Below, in pieces: positions 35,986 through 48,507 of a DNA stretch of 64,000 nt (its first letter is position 1; every line of letters starts with the position of its first letter). The stretch is from Pseudeuparius sepicola. Taxonomy: Eukaryota > Arthropoda > Insecta > Coleoptera > Anthribidae. Below the pieces are notes generated by a model, which was not told where the DNA came from, ran no database searches, and saw only the letters and a program-made list of their open reading frames with translations. The position numbers and the translations under genes are program-made. The stretch is from assembly GCA_963920635.1 (NCBI GenBank), contig OY987300.1, positions 56,999,415-57,063,414 on the forward strand, given 5' to 3'.

Positions 35986-36283
35986 TCAGTTGTTAAATTT
36001 AAATCCAGTTATAGGAAAAATCTTTCAACGGCAAGGTTGTAAATTCTAGTTTATATATTATATAAGACAAAATAAATATTTAACGTCCCCGATAATAATT
36101 AAAAAGAAATGGCTCGTGGCATATGGGACAAAATGTTTTGGTACTTGGCAACTTTAAACTAGTTTCCAATATCTAATGGAAATTTACTATGGACAGTACC
36201 CGCTAGATGGCATTGGATGGTATATTGCTCACCGCGTTATACTGTTTCTTATTCCACATAGCCTGCGAATGTTTGGGTCTTTC

Positions 36284-36365
36284 GGTGATGTGCGCTGCGG
36301 TTGCCTGATGAGGGCCAACAAGTCCGAAACAGGTGTCTGTCGTGATCTGCACTCTGCACACACCC
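36284..36365 (+). ncRNA. Type I hammerhead self-cleaving ribozyme
   Basis: All conserved core parts are present and in order. CTGATGA is at 36305-36311. Stem II is GGGC (36312-36315) with GTCC (36322-36325), containing one G-U pair. GAAA is at 36326-36329. Stem III is a short ACAG (36329-36332) with CTGT (36337-36340) around loop GTGT. The cleavage base is C at 36341. Stem I opens with six pairs (36299-36304 with 36342-36347, three wobble). After an internal loop it continues as a nine-pair helix (GGTG-A-TGTGC at 36284-36293 with GCACACACC at 36356-36364). The open stem I and very short stem III match hammerheads carried by Penelope-like retroelements and related retrozymes. No such polymerase is visible here. 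Confidence 0.85.
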
Positions 36366-38960
36366 GAAACAGTGGTCTGAAACAGTATTTTCCTGGAACA
36401 GGTACGAACTCTTCCCGTTCCACGAAATATCTGTTCCAAAAAAACTGTTCCATTTTCAAACCTATGTTCAATTTGTGGTGAGGTCGACGGTCTCTATAAA
36501 AGAACAACTGCTACCGGTAAGTGGAGCAAATAGCAAAACAGAACACCGGTTAGCGTCCATGCGTCCAAACTGTTCCAGTTATACTATATTTCTACGAGAT
36601 CAATCGAATGGTCAATTTGCTGTATCACCCAAAGTATTTTTCTACGGATTTGTTGGAAAATAGTGTCGTTCTGACATTCTCTATATCGTTTCTCACTTTT
36701 CCCCTTTAATGAACAACTTATTTCCTTTGTATGTACAGACTCAGATATAATTATTGCATGATGAATTACAAATATCTGATTACCTTCAATTGATCAAAAA
36801 ATTTAAGTTTAAAAACGTAGTCACATTATTTGAGACACTTCCCATTCCGCGCAAGTAAAATGGACAAAGTGGACAATGCAATCTTATTTTTATTATATGG
36901 ATAAATCTAGCCCAAAGCGAAGTCAGATACGAGAGATTAGTTGAAATTTGGCAAGACTCGAGTCCAAATATTTCCCAGATCTGGCACCTTACCATCTTCA
37001 AACTTAATAGTGTACAAAATAGACCTAATAGTGCAGTATTCATAGCCTTAAACTGCAATTTCAATTCGAAAATTACTTTATCAAAACTAATCGTTTTATC
37101 GGGGGCAGTAAATCTCATTTCCTTAAATTATACTACCCCGGAATCGCCGAAACCGAGATCTGGGAAAAGTAATAAAAAAGAACGGGGATAAATCTAATAA
37201 GTTTTTAAAGTAACCAGAGCATTAAAGGATAAATGATGTGTATTTTCCACGTTCTCGATGTGATCGAATTAAATGAATAAATTCTAGGTGCAACTGGGAG
37301 TTTAATATATTAGACCCCGCTATTTTATTCCGGATAGATGGCCGGCAATTCTTTCGAATGCCAATTCGTTTTAACGGACCAATATCATTTCTTATATTGG
37401 AAGATTCTCACTCCCCACTTTATTAGCTCTTTCTATGGGTTTGAAAACATATTGGGAATCTTCCTCAACCCTACTTGTCACGTTTTTTTTAAATATTGTT
37501 CTGGATGTAAAGTAAAAGGGCATACACTTTTATTTTTGTAATAAACTAAATGAAAAGTGATCGTCATATGAGGCACTTTTTAGGGTGTTGTACAATATCT
37601 AACTCTTTCGTGCCCTCTTTCGACTAGAGTTACCGTTACATTTTCAAATTTGTAAAGCCTTGATGATCTCTATATAATTTAAGCAGTGAAGGATAAGTCG
37701 GAGGCAAAGTTGCCTCAATTTATGGCTCATCCAGTAGTAGGACGATTGTCGCAATCGACATCCGGTCTATTCCGCCCGCCAAAGAGAAAGATTCGGAATT
37801 TGTGTCTGGCAGGACGGCGTGCCCGGAAAAGCAAGTCGGCATTGGTTGGTCCCGCTCCAATCTTGATCTATTTGTCGCAGCCAGTGAATAAAGCGCCGAA
37901 GCAGGGAGAAAATGTGTACACACTGCGAATTTTTGATCAGCCAAGTTTAGGGAGACAGAATAACTACTAAATGGTATCAAAAGTTTATGCCATATTGACA
38001 GACTTCATAAAAATACTTTTCGTTCTTTCATTCTATATTTTTCTATCGAATAGGTATTCTTACAAATTTCGTTTCTGTACATCTCCAAAAGTCCTTCACA
38101 CAAACTATGTAACTATATGTACTTCTTGCAGGTGCGCCCTGCTACTGGCATCTATTTTCCAAATAAGCTTGTTAACCGTTGGATTAGCGTTATTGATGAA
38201 TATTCATATTTTGTAATTAATAAAGAAATATAGGGATGTTTAACAAACTATGGGATTATTTCGGCTTTTACACACCTGGGAGATTAAACCATAGGTAACA
38301 AGGTTTTAAAAAAAGGGAAACTCAGGTTTCTTTATTTTAATTACGGTGTTTTGAATGGTAATGAAGAGGCAGTGGACACTTTGAAACTTTACATTGTATC
38401 ATTGAGTAAAGGAATAAATTATAGTTTTAATATGTTCTAGTAAAAGTAAATCTTCGAATAAATATAAGTACAACGTACAATCAACATTTTTTTTACCAAT
38501 TCATCACTGTGTTAATAATTGATTGGAATATTATACAGGATCATCCACGTAAAAGTCCCCAGATACGCAACTTTTTTAATTTTGGGCTTATCCTCTCAAA
38601 TTTTAAAATATCCCTACAAGTGAAGTTTTGTAATATTTTTCTCTTATTATTTTTTCCTACCCGGGATATGGAAATATTTATTTATATTACCAGATGCGTA
38701 AGAGCACTTTTTTGGTCTAGGACGTCGTTTGAAGACCGAGGCAGCGCGGGCGTTGCATCATTCAATGTATTACATTTTTCCCCTTACCGACAATTTCAGA
38801 TTATAGGTACCTACTTCGAATCAAACTCTAAATACACTATGTAGTAGATTGTGAGTAATAATCTTAAAATGATAATCTTTTTTCAATTATTACTAAAATC
38901 AGTGATAAATATAACAGGCAGAATGCAGCGATAATAAAAAGAATAAAAAAGTTGGGCTTT
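36366..38960. other. Intergenic stretch after the ribozyme
   Basis: Just downstream, ACCCGAAACAG and GAAACAG recur and CTGTTCC/GGAACAG words are frequent to about 36575, perhaps part of the element that carried the ribozyme. A 94-codon + frame at 37686-37970 has a basic middle (RPPKRKIRN, RRARKSKS) but no recognised family. A TA followed by CAGGATCATCCACG at about 38536 is a solitary element end. Confidence 0.3.
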
Positions 38961-38962
38961 GT

Positions 38963-39032
38963 GTAGAATTTGAACCCGGAACCTTCGAGTTACTAGTCGC
39001 GTGGTCTCAATCTACAGTTAGCGAGGTGCCTG
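38963..39032 (-). repeat. tRNA-derived sequence (SINE head or tRNA pseudogene)
   Basis: On the minus strand CTCG...TGAG can close a D-stem, CTAGTAA sits where an anticodon loop would be (threonine-like AGT), and GGTTCCGGGTTCAAATTC is a good B box and T-arm. The anticodon stem has an extra base and the acceptor stem is not convincing. It is probably a tRNA-derived SINE fragment. Confidence 0.45.
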
Positions 39033-40922
39033 GTCTCTTTGACTAAATTAAAGAACGATTACTGAAATAATGCGAACAAAAAATAATATAAATGTTATAA
39101 TACCGTCAATATGTCGCAAGAGATGGGACAAATTGTGGGAATGGAGAATTATTGATTTGTTGATACTGTTGGTTAGAAAGGGAAACTCAAATTGGCATAT
39201 CCCCTCCCCAAAAACTGTCGACGCCATCTTTAAAAAAATGGAATCCATTTATCTAGTATAGAAATATTGACCGGAAAAAAATGAACACAAAAATTGTAGA
39301 GATTGGAATTTTTGAATATTTTTGTTCCGTGCCGAACTTTCTGTACTTCATTCCCGATAGATAGAGGGCGCCAAAACACAGTTTTTCCACATTTTGACCT
39401 AGAAAAACTAATTTAAAACAAACTAGGTATACTTCACAATTTTAAAATATTCTCCACTAAAATTCGCATTTGGTTCTAACTTACAAACAAATTAAAATCC
39501 TCTTCTGGAAAATTAGAATTGTTTAATATATTGTCGATAACACAATTTTATTTGCAATGGCAATTGGTCAAAATATAATCCTATTCAAACCATCGACTAA
39601 ATTCAACAATGAACTTCTAAGTCTCTTTATTTTCCGGTATTTATTGGAAAACATTAGTTTGTGACGTGTTTCTATTTGACTTTTGAACCATCTTAATTAA
39701 CAAATAATATTCTTTTGCAATACTACAGTGAGCCACAATACTGCCAAAAATCAAATGCTTTTTTCTATATACCTCCTTTGTATCTCAAGGAAGAAAGTTG
39801 GCTTTCGGTCTGTGGGTCTATCAAGTATTATTTTCGACTATTTCTATGCCGAAAAATCAGGTTATTTGTTCAGTCACGAGCTTTAATAATTAGATACCCC
39901 ATGTGGGTTGCGTTTACCTATGGTAATTATTTATATAATTAAAAACAACTCCCGCCGCTGGTCTGACTGGTCCTTTGAATAATGAACCCCAGGAAGGAGG
40001 AAATTTGGGCTTAACGCTCGACCGGGACGGTCTCTGCATATGGCGAGATGCCGTTTCCGTTTTTACAGTGGCGCGCACCTTTCAGTTGTTTCGACAAACT
40101 AATCGAGGCAGAAATTAATATTTTTCGTGAAATCAGTACCTACAATACAGGCGAAAAATTATGAGGCATGTTTATGTCTTTGAGTTTAGGAATCCTTGAT
40201 AATACAGCAATTCTAATTTTCAATTTCCAATTATGAATAAGTAGGTACCTACACAAACGCTTATGCCACATTGGTAATGGCTTCAAAAGTTAATTTAAAT
40301 TACAAAATTACTTACCGATGGTTTATTATCCTCAAACATTTTAGTTTTGACAGTCAGAGAAGTGCCACAAGCCGCACAGTTAAGCATAATAACTCGAGAA
40401 AGTAGTAAATACCACATACTGACACCTATTACCGTGTCAGATATTAAAGTATTGTGTCAAAACTTGGTTACTACTCAGGGCGATTTCTGTCCCACGTATT
40501 TTATAATACACATAGAGCTTTGACTCCTTCCTGGGGTTTTTTTATTCAATGGACTGGTTTGGTACGACAGGGGTATCCGGCCGCGCGAAGGGCGACAGAC
40601 CTTAACCGTATTGTAGCGAAAACCGCCAGCTACTACTTGATAATCTTAAAAACCTGCTTTTGTCAAAGTAAAGTGATCGCAAAAATTAAGCTCATAAATA
40701 TTTACATTTGAATAACTTCCGGCTAAATGCCGCCCGACAGACCGAGTATTTTGCGTACCCTCTCACTACTTATACTTAATATAATACTTAATAATATATT
40801 CATATATACTGTTTTTTAATGGTTCTTAATGGCTCTTAGAATATCTACTATCTGTCAATACGATAACTAACAGAAAGTGAAATAGGTATTGTCCATCTTG
40901 GTATAGGTATCCACCTATACAG
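39033..40922. other. Intergenic, nothing recognised
   Basis: AT-rich with small GC-richer patches at about 40000-40080 and 40540-40630. No supported gene or repeat. Confidence 0.35.
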
Positions 40923-40930
40923 GATGTAAC

Positions 40931-40968
40931 CACAGACCTATATAGCTGCGAAGCTTTATAGGTCTGTG
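40931..40968. mobile_element. Ultra-short palindromic element, copy 1
   Basis: A 38-base hairpin: arm CACAGACCTATATAGCT, loop GCGA, and the returning arm with one mismatch. GATGTAAC precedes it (40923-40930), and ATGTAAC follows (40969-40975), so flanks repeat for 7 bases. They repeat for 8 if the final G of the palindrome is counted as target. Near-identical palindromes lie at 47400 and 51868. It looks like two transposon ends with nothing between. Confidence 0.8.
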
Positions 40969-41329
40969 ATGTAACTTTAAATAGTAGGTACATAAATTTT
41001 AACTGGCCGTCAGCTGTTTGCGGTGTATTGGCCGGACTCTCTGACGGCGCATTATGGCGCATTATGGCAACATTATAAGCAGCTTTTTATTTTCCACTTT
41101 ATAAGGCCTAACTCACTGCTATTATCTGCGCCTGTGTCGGCACAATTTGAGGCATTCAAGCCCTTTTGTGTGACTTCTTCTCTTCTGCCCATTTTACTCG
41201 TGGTTGCCTGTGGATTGTAGTTTTTTTTCTAAGTCGCCGTTCTTGTTCCGATATGGTAAGTTGTATCCCCGCAAAGTTCTCACCTAGAACTTGAAAACCC
41301 CCTCCGAAAAAACATTCTCACCCTCAGGT

Positions 41330-41560
41330 GGGGTGGAGGGGGGGGGGCGCCCGCCAGCATCTATTTTGCAGAGCTTGTTAACCGCGGGATTAGCGGGGGG
41401 CCGCGCGGCCCCTTCAAATCCCGGCGAGATCCGCGGGGGCGGGCCGCCCGAGCCGCTCCGGGACGCCGCCCGGATAAATTGGGGGATTGCTCCGGCTTAC
41501 CCGTTGAGTAATGCCGCGTCGGGCCGCGTTCGCCGCCCGATATATCCCGCCAGGGGCGTC
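41330..41560. promoter_or_regulatory. Very GC-rich CpG block
   Basis: This is among the most GC-rich DNA of the window, with a ten-base guanine run near 41336-41347 and many CpG pairs. Open frames on both strands (up to 116 codons) overlap and reflect composition. Possible promoter or enhancer. G-quadruplex formation at about 41330-41350 is plausible. Confidence 0.35.
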
Positions 41561-41712
41561 TCCGACGGGACAGTAATTGTCTTTTTCCTTCGTCGTTACA
41601 ATGCAGATGCACGACTCCTGGGTACTGGTTCTTGAATTATTTTTGACAAAAATTTCCTTATCACCATAACCCCTTCTCCAAAATCCTATAGATACGTGCC
41701 AAACAAAACTTA

Positions 41713-42571
41713 TAGGGTATCCCAACGAAAACTTGACCCCCCCAAAAATTCGAAAACCGAACAATATTTGAAAATTCGCCGAGACCCGTCAATTTTTGTT
41801 TCTGGGGGGAACATTTTTGACAGTCAAGCCAACCCGATATGTTCATCCCCCTAATCCCTAGCAACCCCAACTTTAAAATTTCAAATGGAACTACCTCCCT
41901 TGTGGCGCATCATTTTAAGGCCCTTTTTATTGCGAATACAGTGATGTATCGTTTTTAGAATTCTGTTGAGATTTGACAGAATTATTGGCTAAAAAGGAAA
42001 GTTGACAATCCACTGTACGCGTAGTAATTTCTACCCAAATGCCCGCCACTATTAAGTTTTTTATCTACTAAATTACATAGTTTTTATTGACGTCTCGATC
42101 AGTTTACAAAAAAGTCACAAATGAAAAAGCAGAAGCAAAACAAAAAAAGTTCATACGAATTCAAACCTTATATCTTTTTAAAATATGTAACAAAAAGTCA
42201 CTGTCACAAAAAAAGTTCCCGTTTTTTTGCTTCTAACCAAGAAATCGTTACTTTCATCCTGCGCTACTACGCGTACAGTGGATTGTCAACTTTCCGGTTT
42301 TAGCCAATAATTCTGTCAAATCTCAACAGAATTCTAAAAACGATACATCACTGTATTCGTAATAAAAAGGGATTTAAAATGATGCCCCACAAGGGGGATA
42401 GTTCCATTTGAAATTTTAAAGTTGGGGTTGCTCGGGATTAGGGGGATATGAACATATCGGGTTGGCTTGACTGTCAAAAACAAAAATCGACGGGTCTCGG
42501 CGAATTTTCAAATATTGTTCGGTTTTCGAATTTTGGGGGGGGGGGTCAAGTTTTAGTTGGGATATACCCTG
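41713..42571. mobile_element. Long-arm fold-back transposon
   Basis: Ends TAGGGTATCCCAAC and the mirror of CAGGGTATATCCCAAC lie between TA pairs (41711-41712, 42572-42573). Arms of about 310 bp mirror each other through CGAACAATATTTGAAAATTC, GACAGTCAAGCCAACCCGAT and CGTTTTTAGAATTCTGTTGA. A guanine run of about 13 bases interrupts the right arm near 42534. The spacer of about 220 bp has no coding sense. Confidence 0.85.
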
Positions 42572-42573
42572 TA

Positions 42574-44925
42574 TACCACGTATTCTCATATCTGGCAGGA
42601 TTTCCAAATACGCTTTGTGTCTATTTGCATTTTTTTATTTGAATTGATTCCGTAACAACTAACTAACTAACTAATTAACATGCCAACGATGAAGGAAGGA
42701 ATGAATGTCATGTGACTAACATTTTCTTATTTGCTCTATGTATTATGTATGCGAGAAAAAGTTCCTCTAAACATAATATCCTCTATCTCGCTTCGTACAG
42801 GAGATACTGACTCTCGAAATGCAATAATTGTTTTATATAGGCGTTTAGTAAATATATCTCGAAACAAACACATCAGGATGACATTTTGTTTATGTATCAC
42901 ATCTTACAGGGTGTGTCATAACTCATTGTTTTCTCTATATATTTCGAGAAATATACATAGATGGATTTTGATTATCCACATGTAAAAAAATTGGGAATAC
43001 GACCGCCATGTGCACTGTCACAGAATTTTTAGTTATTCTGTGGCACTGTGCAGTCATTAATAAACAACATGTTGATAAAATATCTCATTGATATCTTTTG
43101 AATTTAAATACGGAATATACCTAACTTATAACAGAACATTGAAATTGTCACTTCCTATTTCTGACTTCCGGTTTGACTGGAAGTGAGCATCATTGGTGCA
43201 GTTTTTAAGAAATCCTATATATCCCAATTCCAACGATACACAGTTTTTGCTAAAAAAATCTCGGAGTAACGATTTTTTTTATATATTTTGTCAAATATGC
43301 GACTTGCATAGAATGCTAAAAAATATTATCAATTATAAACTATATATCGTCTCCCAGAGTCAGTATTTCAAACGAAGTCTATGGATAAAGGACATCTCTA
43401 GAATGGCCTTGAACTAGGTATATCTATATATGACTATAGGGTTATCTGAAGTTTGACGGTTTAGAAGTTATTTTCATTGTATGATTTTCGACAAAATTGA
43501 GTTAAAATTTACAGTTATTGTGGATATGAAATTTTTATTTATATTTCTGATAAAAGTGCAATTATTGTGCAACTTATCTATGATTTAAAGCAAAATTGTA
43601 GACAGTTGTCCTATCAGCAACATTAACCTAAAAACTGCCTTGGGGAAGGGTTAATCACTAAAACTAACCAAAAACTAAATGTACAGCATCTATACCGCAA
43701 GATTTTGTTAAATGGTCGTCGGTGTTGGCAAAATAAAGTATTTGGTATAATTATTTGGGTTATGAAAAAACAACACTGCATTATTAAATATAGATAAACT
43801 TGAGCTATATGTTTTTCAAGCTTATTTGAAAACTTTAGTAGGTACTCGTATTAGCAACCCTCTACAATAATAATCGTTAAAAATAAGCTGCTTCAACTTT
43901 TGGCCTTCTGTGCGATTTGTCTATATGAAAAAATTCGGAGCATATCTGCATATTTATCTAATTTAAAACGATTTTTATCAATGACGTCAAAACCTATGAA
44001 CGATGGTGCCCCATTGTTAAAATGCCCTTTATTTTGACTCCCCAAGATTAAATATATCCATACTACTCTAAAAACATTCTACAAACAAAGACAGAAAGTC
44101 AACCATGAACCAACTATACACCGGGTGATTCCCGATTATAGTTCCTCCAGAATCACACTTAGATATTGCATTTCTTGTTTGGGGGCGCCGGAAGCATCGG
44201 AACCTCACCTGAATACTCGGGGGATGGTCTAACGACGCCAGCCTCCGAGCCCAGAGTCGAATTAAGTTCGCAAAGGGCGGTCAATTTCTGACAATCTCGC
44301 GACATTTTCGGAATCATTTAATGGAGCGCTTAGATTGTGATTAGTTCTGGGCGTCAAGCGTTTATCAAAACAAACCTGTCTATAGGTTCTGACGTCATTG
44401 ATTTTTATTCATTTTCAGGTACAACAATGGTATCACCACAGCAAATTTGCAGGGAATGTCAAATTCAATTTTTTTTTATTTTTTCACCACATACGCTATT
44501 TTTCATATTGTCCTGCTACCGTTTTTTTATTTCTACGATAGTGAAAGTTGTCAAACAGAGGTTATTATTTTTAAAACGGTGCATTTTTGGAAGAAATATC
44601 AAGACCACTTTTTACTCCGAATTAAATTAGTATACCTACACGGGCTTTGAACACCAAAGTGTCAAAAACTACACCTGAAAGAAATTTATTTTAAAGACAC
44701 TGACGGCACATGACCGTCGCCAGCGCCCTCTAGCGGCTATAAAATTTGATTTTATACTATGGTACAAAAACGTTTTTTAAGAACACCGCCCAATTTGGAA
44801 GCAATCAATCAATCAATCAATCCGTTTAGAAGTTATAATATGTAATACCTAATTATTAGATAAAAAATTATTTCAAGTCCCATTGACAAAAATTTTTTGC
44901 AGGAAATAATACAATGTCAGACATC
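42574..44925. other. Intergenic stretch
   Basis: AT-rich. TACAGGGTGTGTCATAAC at about 42906 is a lone fold-back end. A GC-richer patch at 44170-44290 and an (AATC)n run at about 44802-44821 are the only other notable items. Confidence 0.35.
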
Positions 44926-44928
44926 TTA

Positions 44929-45084
44929 AGCCTGCTTCATGCAGCTTCTTTATCTTTTAATTTTACTTTATCTTTAAGAAATAACCAATGGCATTTGCCC
45001 CTTGATTTGAACTGACCAATGACATTTAATATTTCTTAAAGATAAAGAAAAATTAAAAGATAAAGAAGCTGTATGAACCGGGCC
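44929..45084. mobile_element. Harbinger-like MITE with TTA target duplication
   Basis: The left end AGCCTGCTTCATGCAGCTTC mirrors the right end GAAGCTGTATGAACCGGGCC, and the arms continue through TTTATCTTTTAATTTT and TTTATCTTTAAGAAATA to a 40-base spacer. TTA flanks both sides (44926-44928, 45085-45087). GGCC-rich ends and a TTA duplication suit PIF/Harbinger. It is non-coding. Confidence 0.8.
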
Positions 45085-45339
45085 TTACTGTCCGACTACG
45101 ATTTATTGTTTGATTTTGATAACCCAATTTACATGACGTTTTTTGTATCTATACAGTTGACCCAGAGAGAAGGGTTTGATAATAACAATGATAGAAACCA
45201 AATAACCATAAATAATGCAACGAAAGCCAGCGCTATAGTACAAACGAAAAGCCATCCACTTTGCTTGGTACGGAAAAATATAGTAATGTTCCACCGCTGG
45301 CTGTACGGTTGCGTTGTCGAGGCAGTGCGCCGCAGCAGC

Positions 45340-45560
45340 ACTATTGGCCTGCGCCATATTTAATTCCGGATTTATATTTGGCGCCGCGCATCCCCGCGCC
45401 GCTTGATGCATTATCATACCTTGAAATATAATTTCGGGGGCGCGATAAATCGCTGGGGGCGGCTGAGTGGCGGGCGGCGATAAGGAGAAGGGCGGCAACC
45501 CCTTGCGGCATCCCTGCCGCCCGCGGCGCCGTTCGAAATTGCCGACGAGAAACGACATGG
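45340..45560. promoter_or_regulatory. GC-rich CpG block
   Basis: CpG-dense DNA (GGCGCCGCGCATCCCCGCG, GCCGCCCGCGGCGCC). The 163-codon minus frame spanning 45103-45594 has low-complexity composition and no recognisable domain, so I treat it as chance. Candidate regulatory DNA. Confidence 0.35.
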
Positions 45561-46087
45561 GAAAAATTTGGGGTGGTTTAACGGTTGAAATCATTCAGAA
45601 GAGAGTTGTGAAATGTGTTGATATCGCGGGACCAATCGTCGTTGACTTGTAAAGCTGCTTTCAGTTGAGGGAAGTGATACCAATTTTCTCAATGTTATCG
45701 TAATCATGTTGATAAAGGAATAAATTACATGTTTACTTACAGTTAAAGCACATCATCATGTGCCACTATTTACGTGAATTTGATGCCACCAGAAATTGAA
45801 CTCAGTGGCATTATATTTGTTAATTTACTTTGAACCAAGTGTTTGTAGTGATTAGATAGTAGTTTTTTGTAGTTAGATTTAAAGCATGACCTTTATATTT
45901 ATCTATACTATGTGTTTGCGATTATTCGGGATTTATTTGAAAAACTGAAAACTGTTTCTAAAACATATTTGAAGGAAACGTTGTGTCTTAGATCTAATTG
46001 GTTTCGACGTGCTTTCTGTTGTTGTATGAGAAACAGAACAATGCGCACTATAGAATCTTACTATATCGTCGCCTATACCTTTAAGCA

Positions 46088-46281
46088 TTGAGTGAAGGAA
46101 TATAATAAGAGGCTCTACTTCATCCATATATTATATCAAGTCCATCTATTCTAAGGAATCTCAACGCCGCTCGATCTCGGTCAGTTGCTTTAGGACAACA
46201 TTAAAGCGGTTTCTCGTCGATTAGTCGTCCTAAAGCAACTGATCGGGACTGTACTACGCCTCTTATTATTCGTTCCCTCAA
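46088..46281. mobile_element. 194-bp MITE with central hairpin
   Basis: TTGAGTGAAGGAATATAATA at the left mirrors TATTATTCGTTCCCTCAA at the right. A central stem pairs CAGTTGCTTTAGGAC (46178-46192) with GTCCTAAAGCAACTG (about 46227-46241). A sequence with the same left end lies at 52335, suggesting a family. Confidence 0.65.
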
Positions 46282-47339
46282 CGCCTTAAGTAAGCCTTAA
46301 TTTTAAACTTTAATGTATAAGGCTTAAGTTGACAAAAACCAAACATATATTATTATATAAGACCTTTCCTTTATCTCCTTGATGAAGGTGAGACAAAAAC
46401 AATGCTAAGGAATGCAATCCAGTTGTCAGGTACCGTAGCCATAAATTTCTAATAATAATAAATGTGAGATTATGCGATATGACTAATGGACGGAACACAA
46501 AATTGTTATTTATTTAATATTATAATTTATTCAGAAAAAAGTCGCGAAGTAAATCTAAGTCTGCATTTGACGGCCAACACAGCCCATAATTTAAATCTTG
46601 AATTATGGCTCGAGAGCATCTCCGTAGCGAATAAAGCCAAGAGATAAAATAACACGAAAATAGCTTCAAAAGAATAAATTTTTACGGTCGACTTTGGTCT
46701 TTTTGTGGCATTGTATTTTAAAAAGTTGTTACGCCGATCTAACTTGGTAAAAAAGGGGCCCCGCGCGCAGTGTTTTATGTTCCCTGGCTTTATTCGTGAC
46801 AGCGTTAAAACAACCGAATACAAAAATCTGGGATGTACGGCCATAAATTAATAATTATAAGAAATATGTTGTGTAACCGCGGCAGTCTCCCACAGCCGTC
46901 AGCTTAATCTGAATAAATATCCCTTCTTTTCCCTGCTCGCTTAAATCCTCTACAATTCTACCTACATACTTTTACTAACTTCCAAATGAAGATGTAAAAC
47001 TCCGGCTTGTCGTGCTATATCTCTTGGGTTTTCCGCATTACGTTCTCCATTTATATTTCATAATTTACCACCAACGTGACAAATGTTTCGCTCTTTTTAA
47101 TTTGTAGATCTCTCTATATCTGTCTTCATTAACCACCAGGTATCCAAAATAGTCCAAGCGACGGGGGACCAAAAGTAGAATTGGAACCACAGAAAGAGGC
47201 GGTCCGTTCGCGTGACCTTTACCATTATCTTCTTGCCGACTAGACTATACACGTATAGCAAGCTAAGAACTGCTGGTCAAACTATTCTAATGTGTTGAAC
47301 TGAAAGGAAAGTTAGTATCGTTTGCTCGAAAAAGACGAA
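46282..47339. other. Intergenic, nothing recognised
   Basis: AT-rich DNA. A 105-codon minus frame (46527-46844) resembles nothing I know. Confidence 0.3.
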
Positions 47340-48010
47340 GATGGGCGATGCCGCACACCCGCCTACCGCGGGAGTGGAGGTTACAATAGCGGATAGTGCC
47401 ACAGACCTATATAGCTAGCTATATAGGTCTGTGATAGTGCGATTACCACTTCTTAGCATGCTCTACGTATAGATGATGACTATGTATTTCAGCGGGGACG
47501 AGAGTCTAGGGGTAACGGCGGACGGACTGTCTCGGCCGTATTCGTGCTTTTCGTCCAGTGGACCTTCTATGGTTATATATTCGGTGACTATACTTTTTAC
47601 GCACACTGCGTCAAACGGCGCTCCAGAAAAATAATCGGTTTCCCGCTCGCCCGAGGGTGTCTGATGGTGGCGCGCTCCAGAATGACAATTACTCGCCTAC
47701 GCGCCACTAATTTAACTTACGCCATTACGGGCGTCATGCGCGCTGATCGAGTGTGTGTCGCGCTGTACGACGGGCGGCGCCGCGTTGCGCCGCAAGGGTA
47801 ATTTAATAAAGTGTTCGGCAATATGCGGGCGGCAGCGCCGGTGCGACGCGGCAAAAATGCAAGTTGGACTTATTAAATTTGCATTTGGCGGAATTTGTGC
47901 ACAAAATGAAGTCGGTTAATCACGCTGGCGCTGCCGGCGCGCTCCCCCGATGCCATGTTGGGCGACTGGGCCGAGGTTCGACGAATATAGGCGCGTTTTT
48001 AATTGCAAAA
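47340..48010. promoter_or_regulatory. Longest GC-rich CpG block
   Basis: About 650 bp with dense CpG (GGGCGGCGCCGCGTTGCGCC, GGGCGGCAGCGCCGG) interleaved with AT-rich homeodomain-like words (TAATTTAATAAAG, TTATTAAATTTGC, GGTTAATCACG). That mixture is typical of insect developmental enhancers, but this is an impression rather than proof. An 85-codon frame at 47544-47801 looks compositional. The ultra-short palindrome copy 2 is inserted in its left part. Confidence 0.35.
47400..47433. mobile_element. Ultra-short palindromic element, copy 2
   Basis: A perfect 34-base palindrome: CACAGACCTATATAGCT followed at once by its mirror. The flanks are GATAGTGC (47392-47399) and ATAGTGC (47434-47440), a 7-base repeat, or 8 bases if the last G of the palindrome is shared. 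It lacks the GCGA loop of the other two copies. Confidence 0.85.
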
Positions 48011-48507
48011 TATGTGTAATTTTTGACGGCCCGCAATCACATTTATTGCATTGGTATTTTGCATTACATATTTTGCTGACTTTCAGGGCCGTATTTAACC
48101 TATTGAAGGCCCTGGGCACATTAGGATAATGGCCTTGACCTTGACAAAGCACTAATTATTATTTGATTGATACTTACAGAAGTTTCTCCAGTATTAATAG
48201 TAAAATATGATGTTAATTTTGGTAAACTTCCTTGTGATGTACAGCTTTTTTCCTTTTTTCACATCCACTATGATATGACCGTTTCGACATTTTATATTAT
48301 AATTTTTACACCGAAAATAGTCGCTAACACAACACAAAACAGGCAAACGGCGATTTAATCAAATAATACCTCAGAGCACAGTCAATAACAACAAACAAAA
48401 CAGACGTCAACACAACACCACAGACAGATACAGAATACAGGACAGGAGTCAAGTCACCTCATAAAGAAAGGAAAAAAATTCATTTTCCGAGACCGTTAAT
48501 AAATACT
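48011..48507. other. Intergenic, nothing recognised
   Basis: AT-rich DNA without supported features. Confidence 0.35.

Noticed and set aside
42534..42547. Guanine run of about 13 bases as a special signal
   Set aside because: The opposite arm has a seven-cytosine run at the same place, so it is most likely slippage within the fold-back element.
45103..45594. 163-codon minus-strand frame
   Set aside because: It spans a CpG-rich block, has no domain and competes with other frames there. Best explained by composition.
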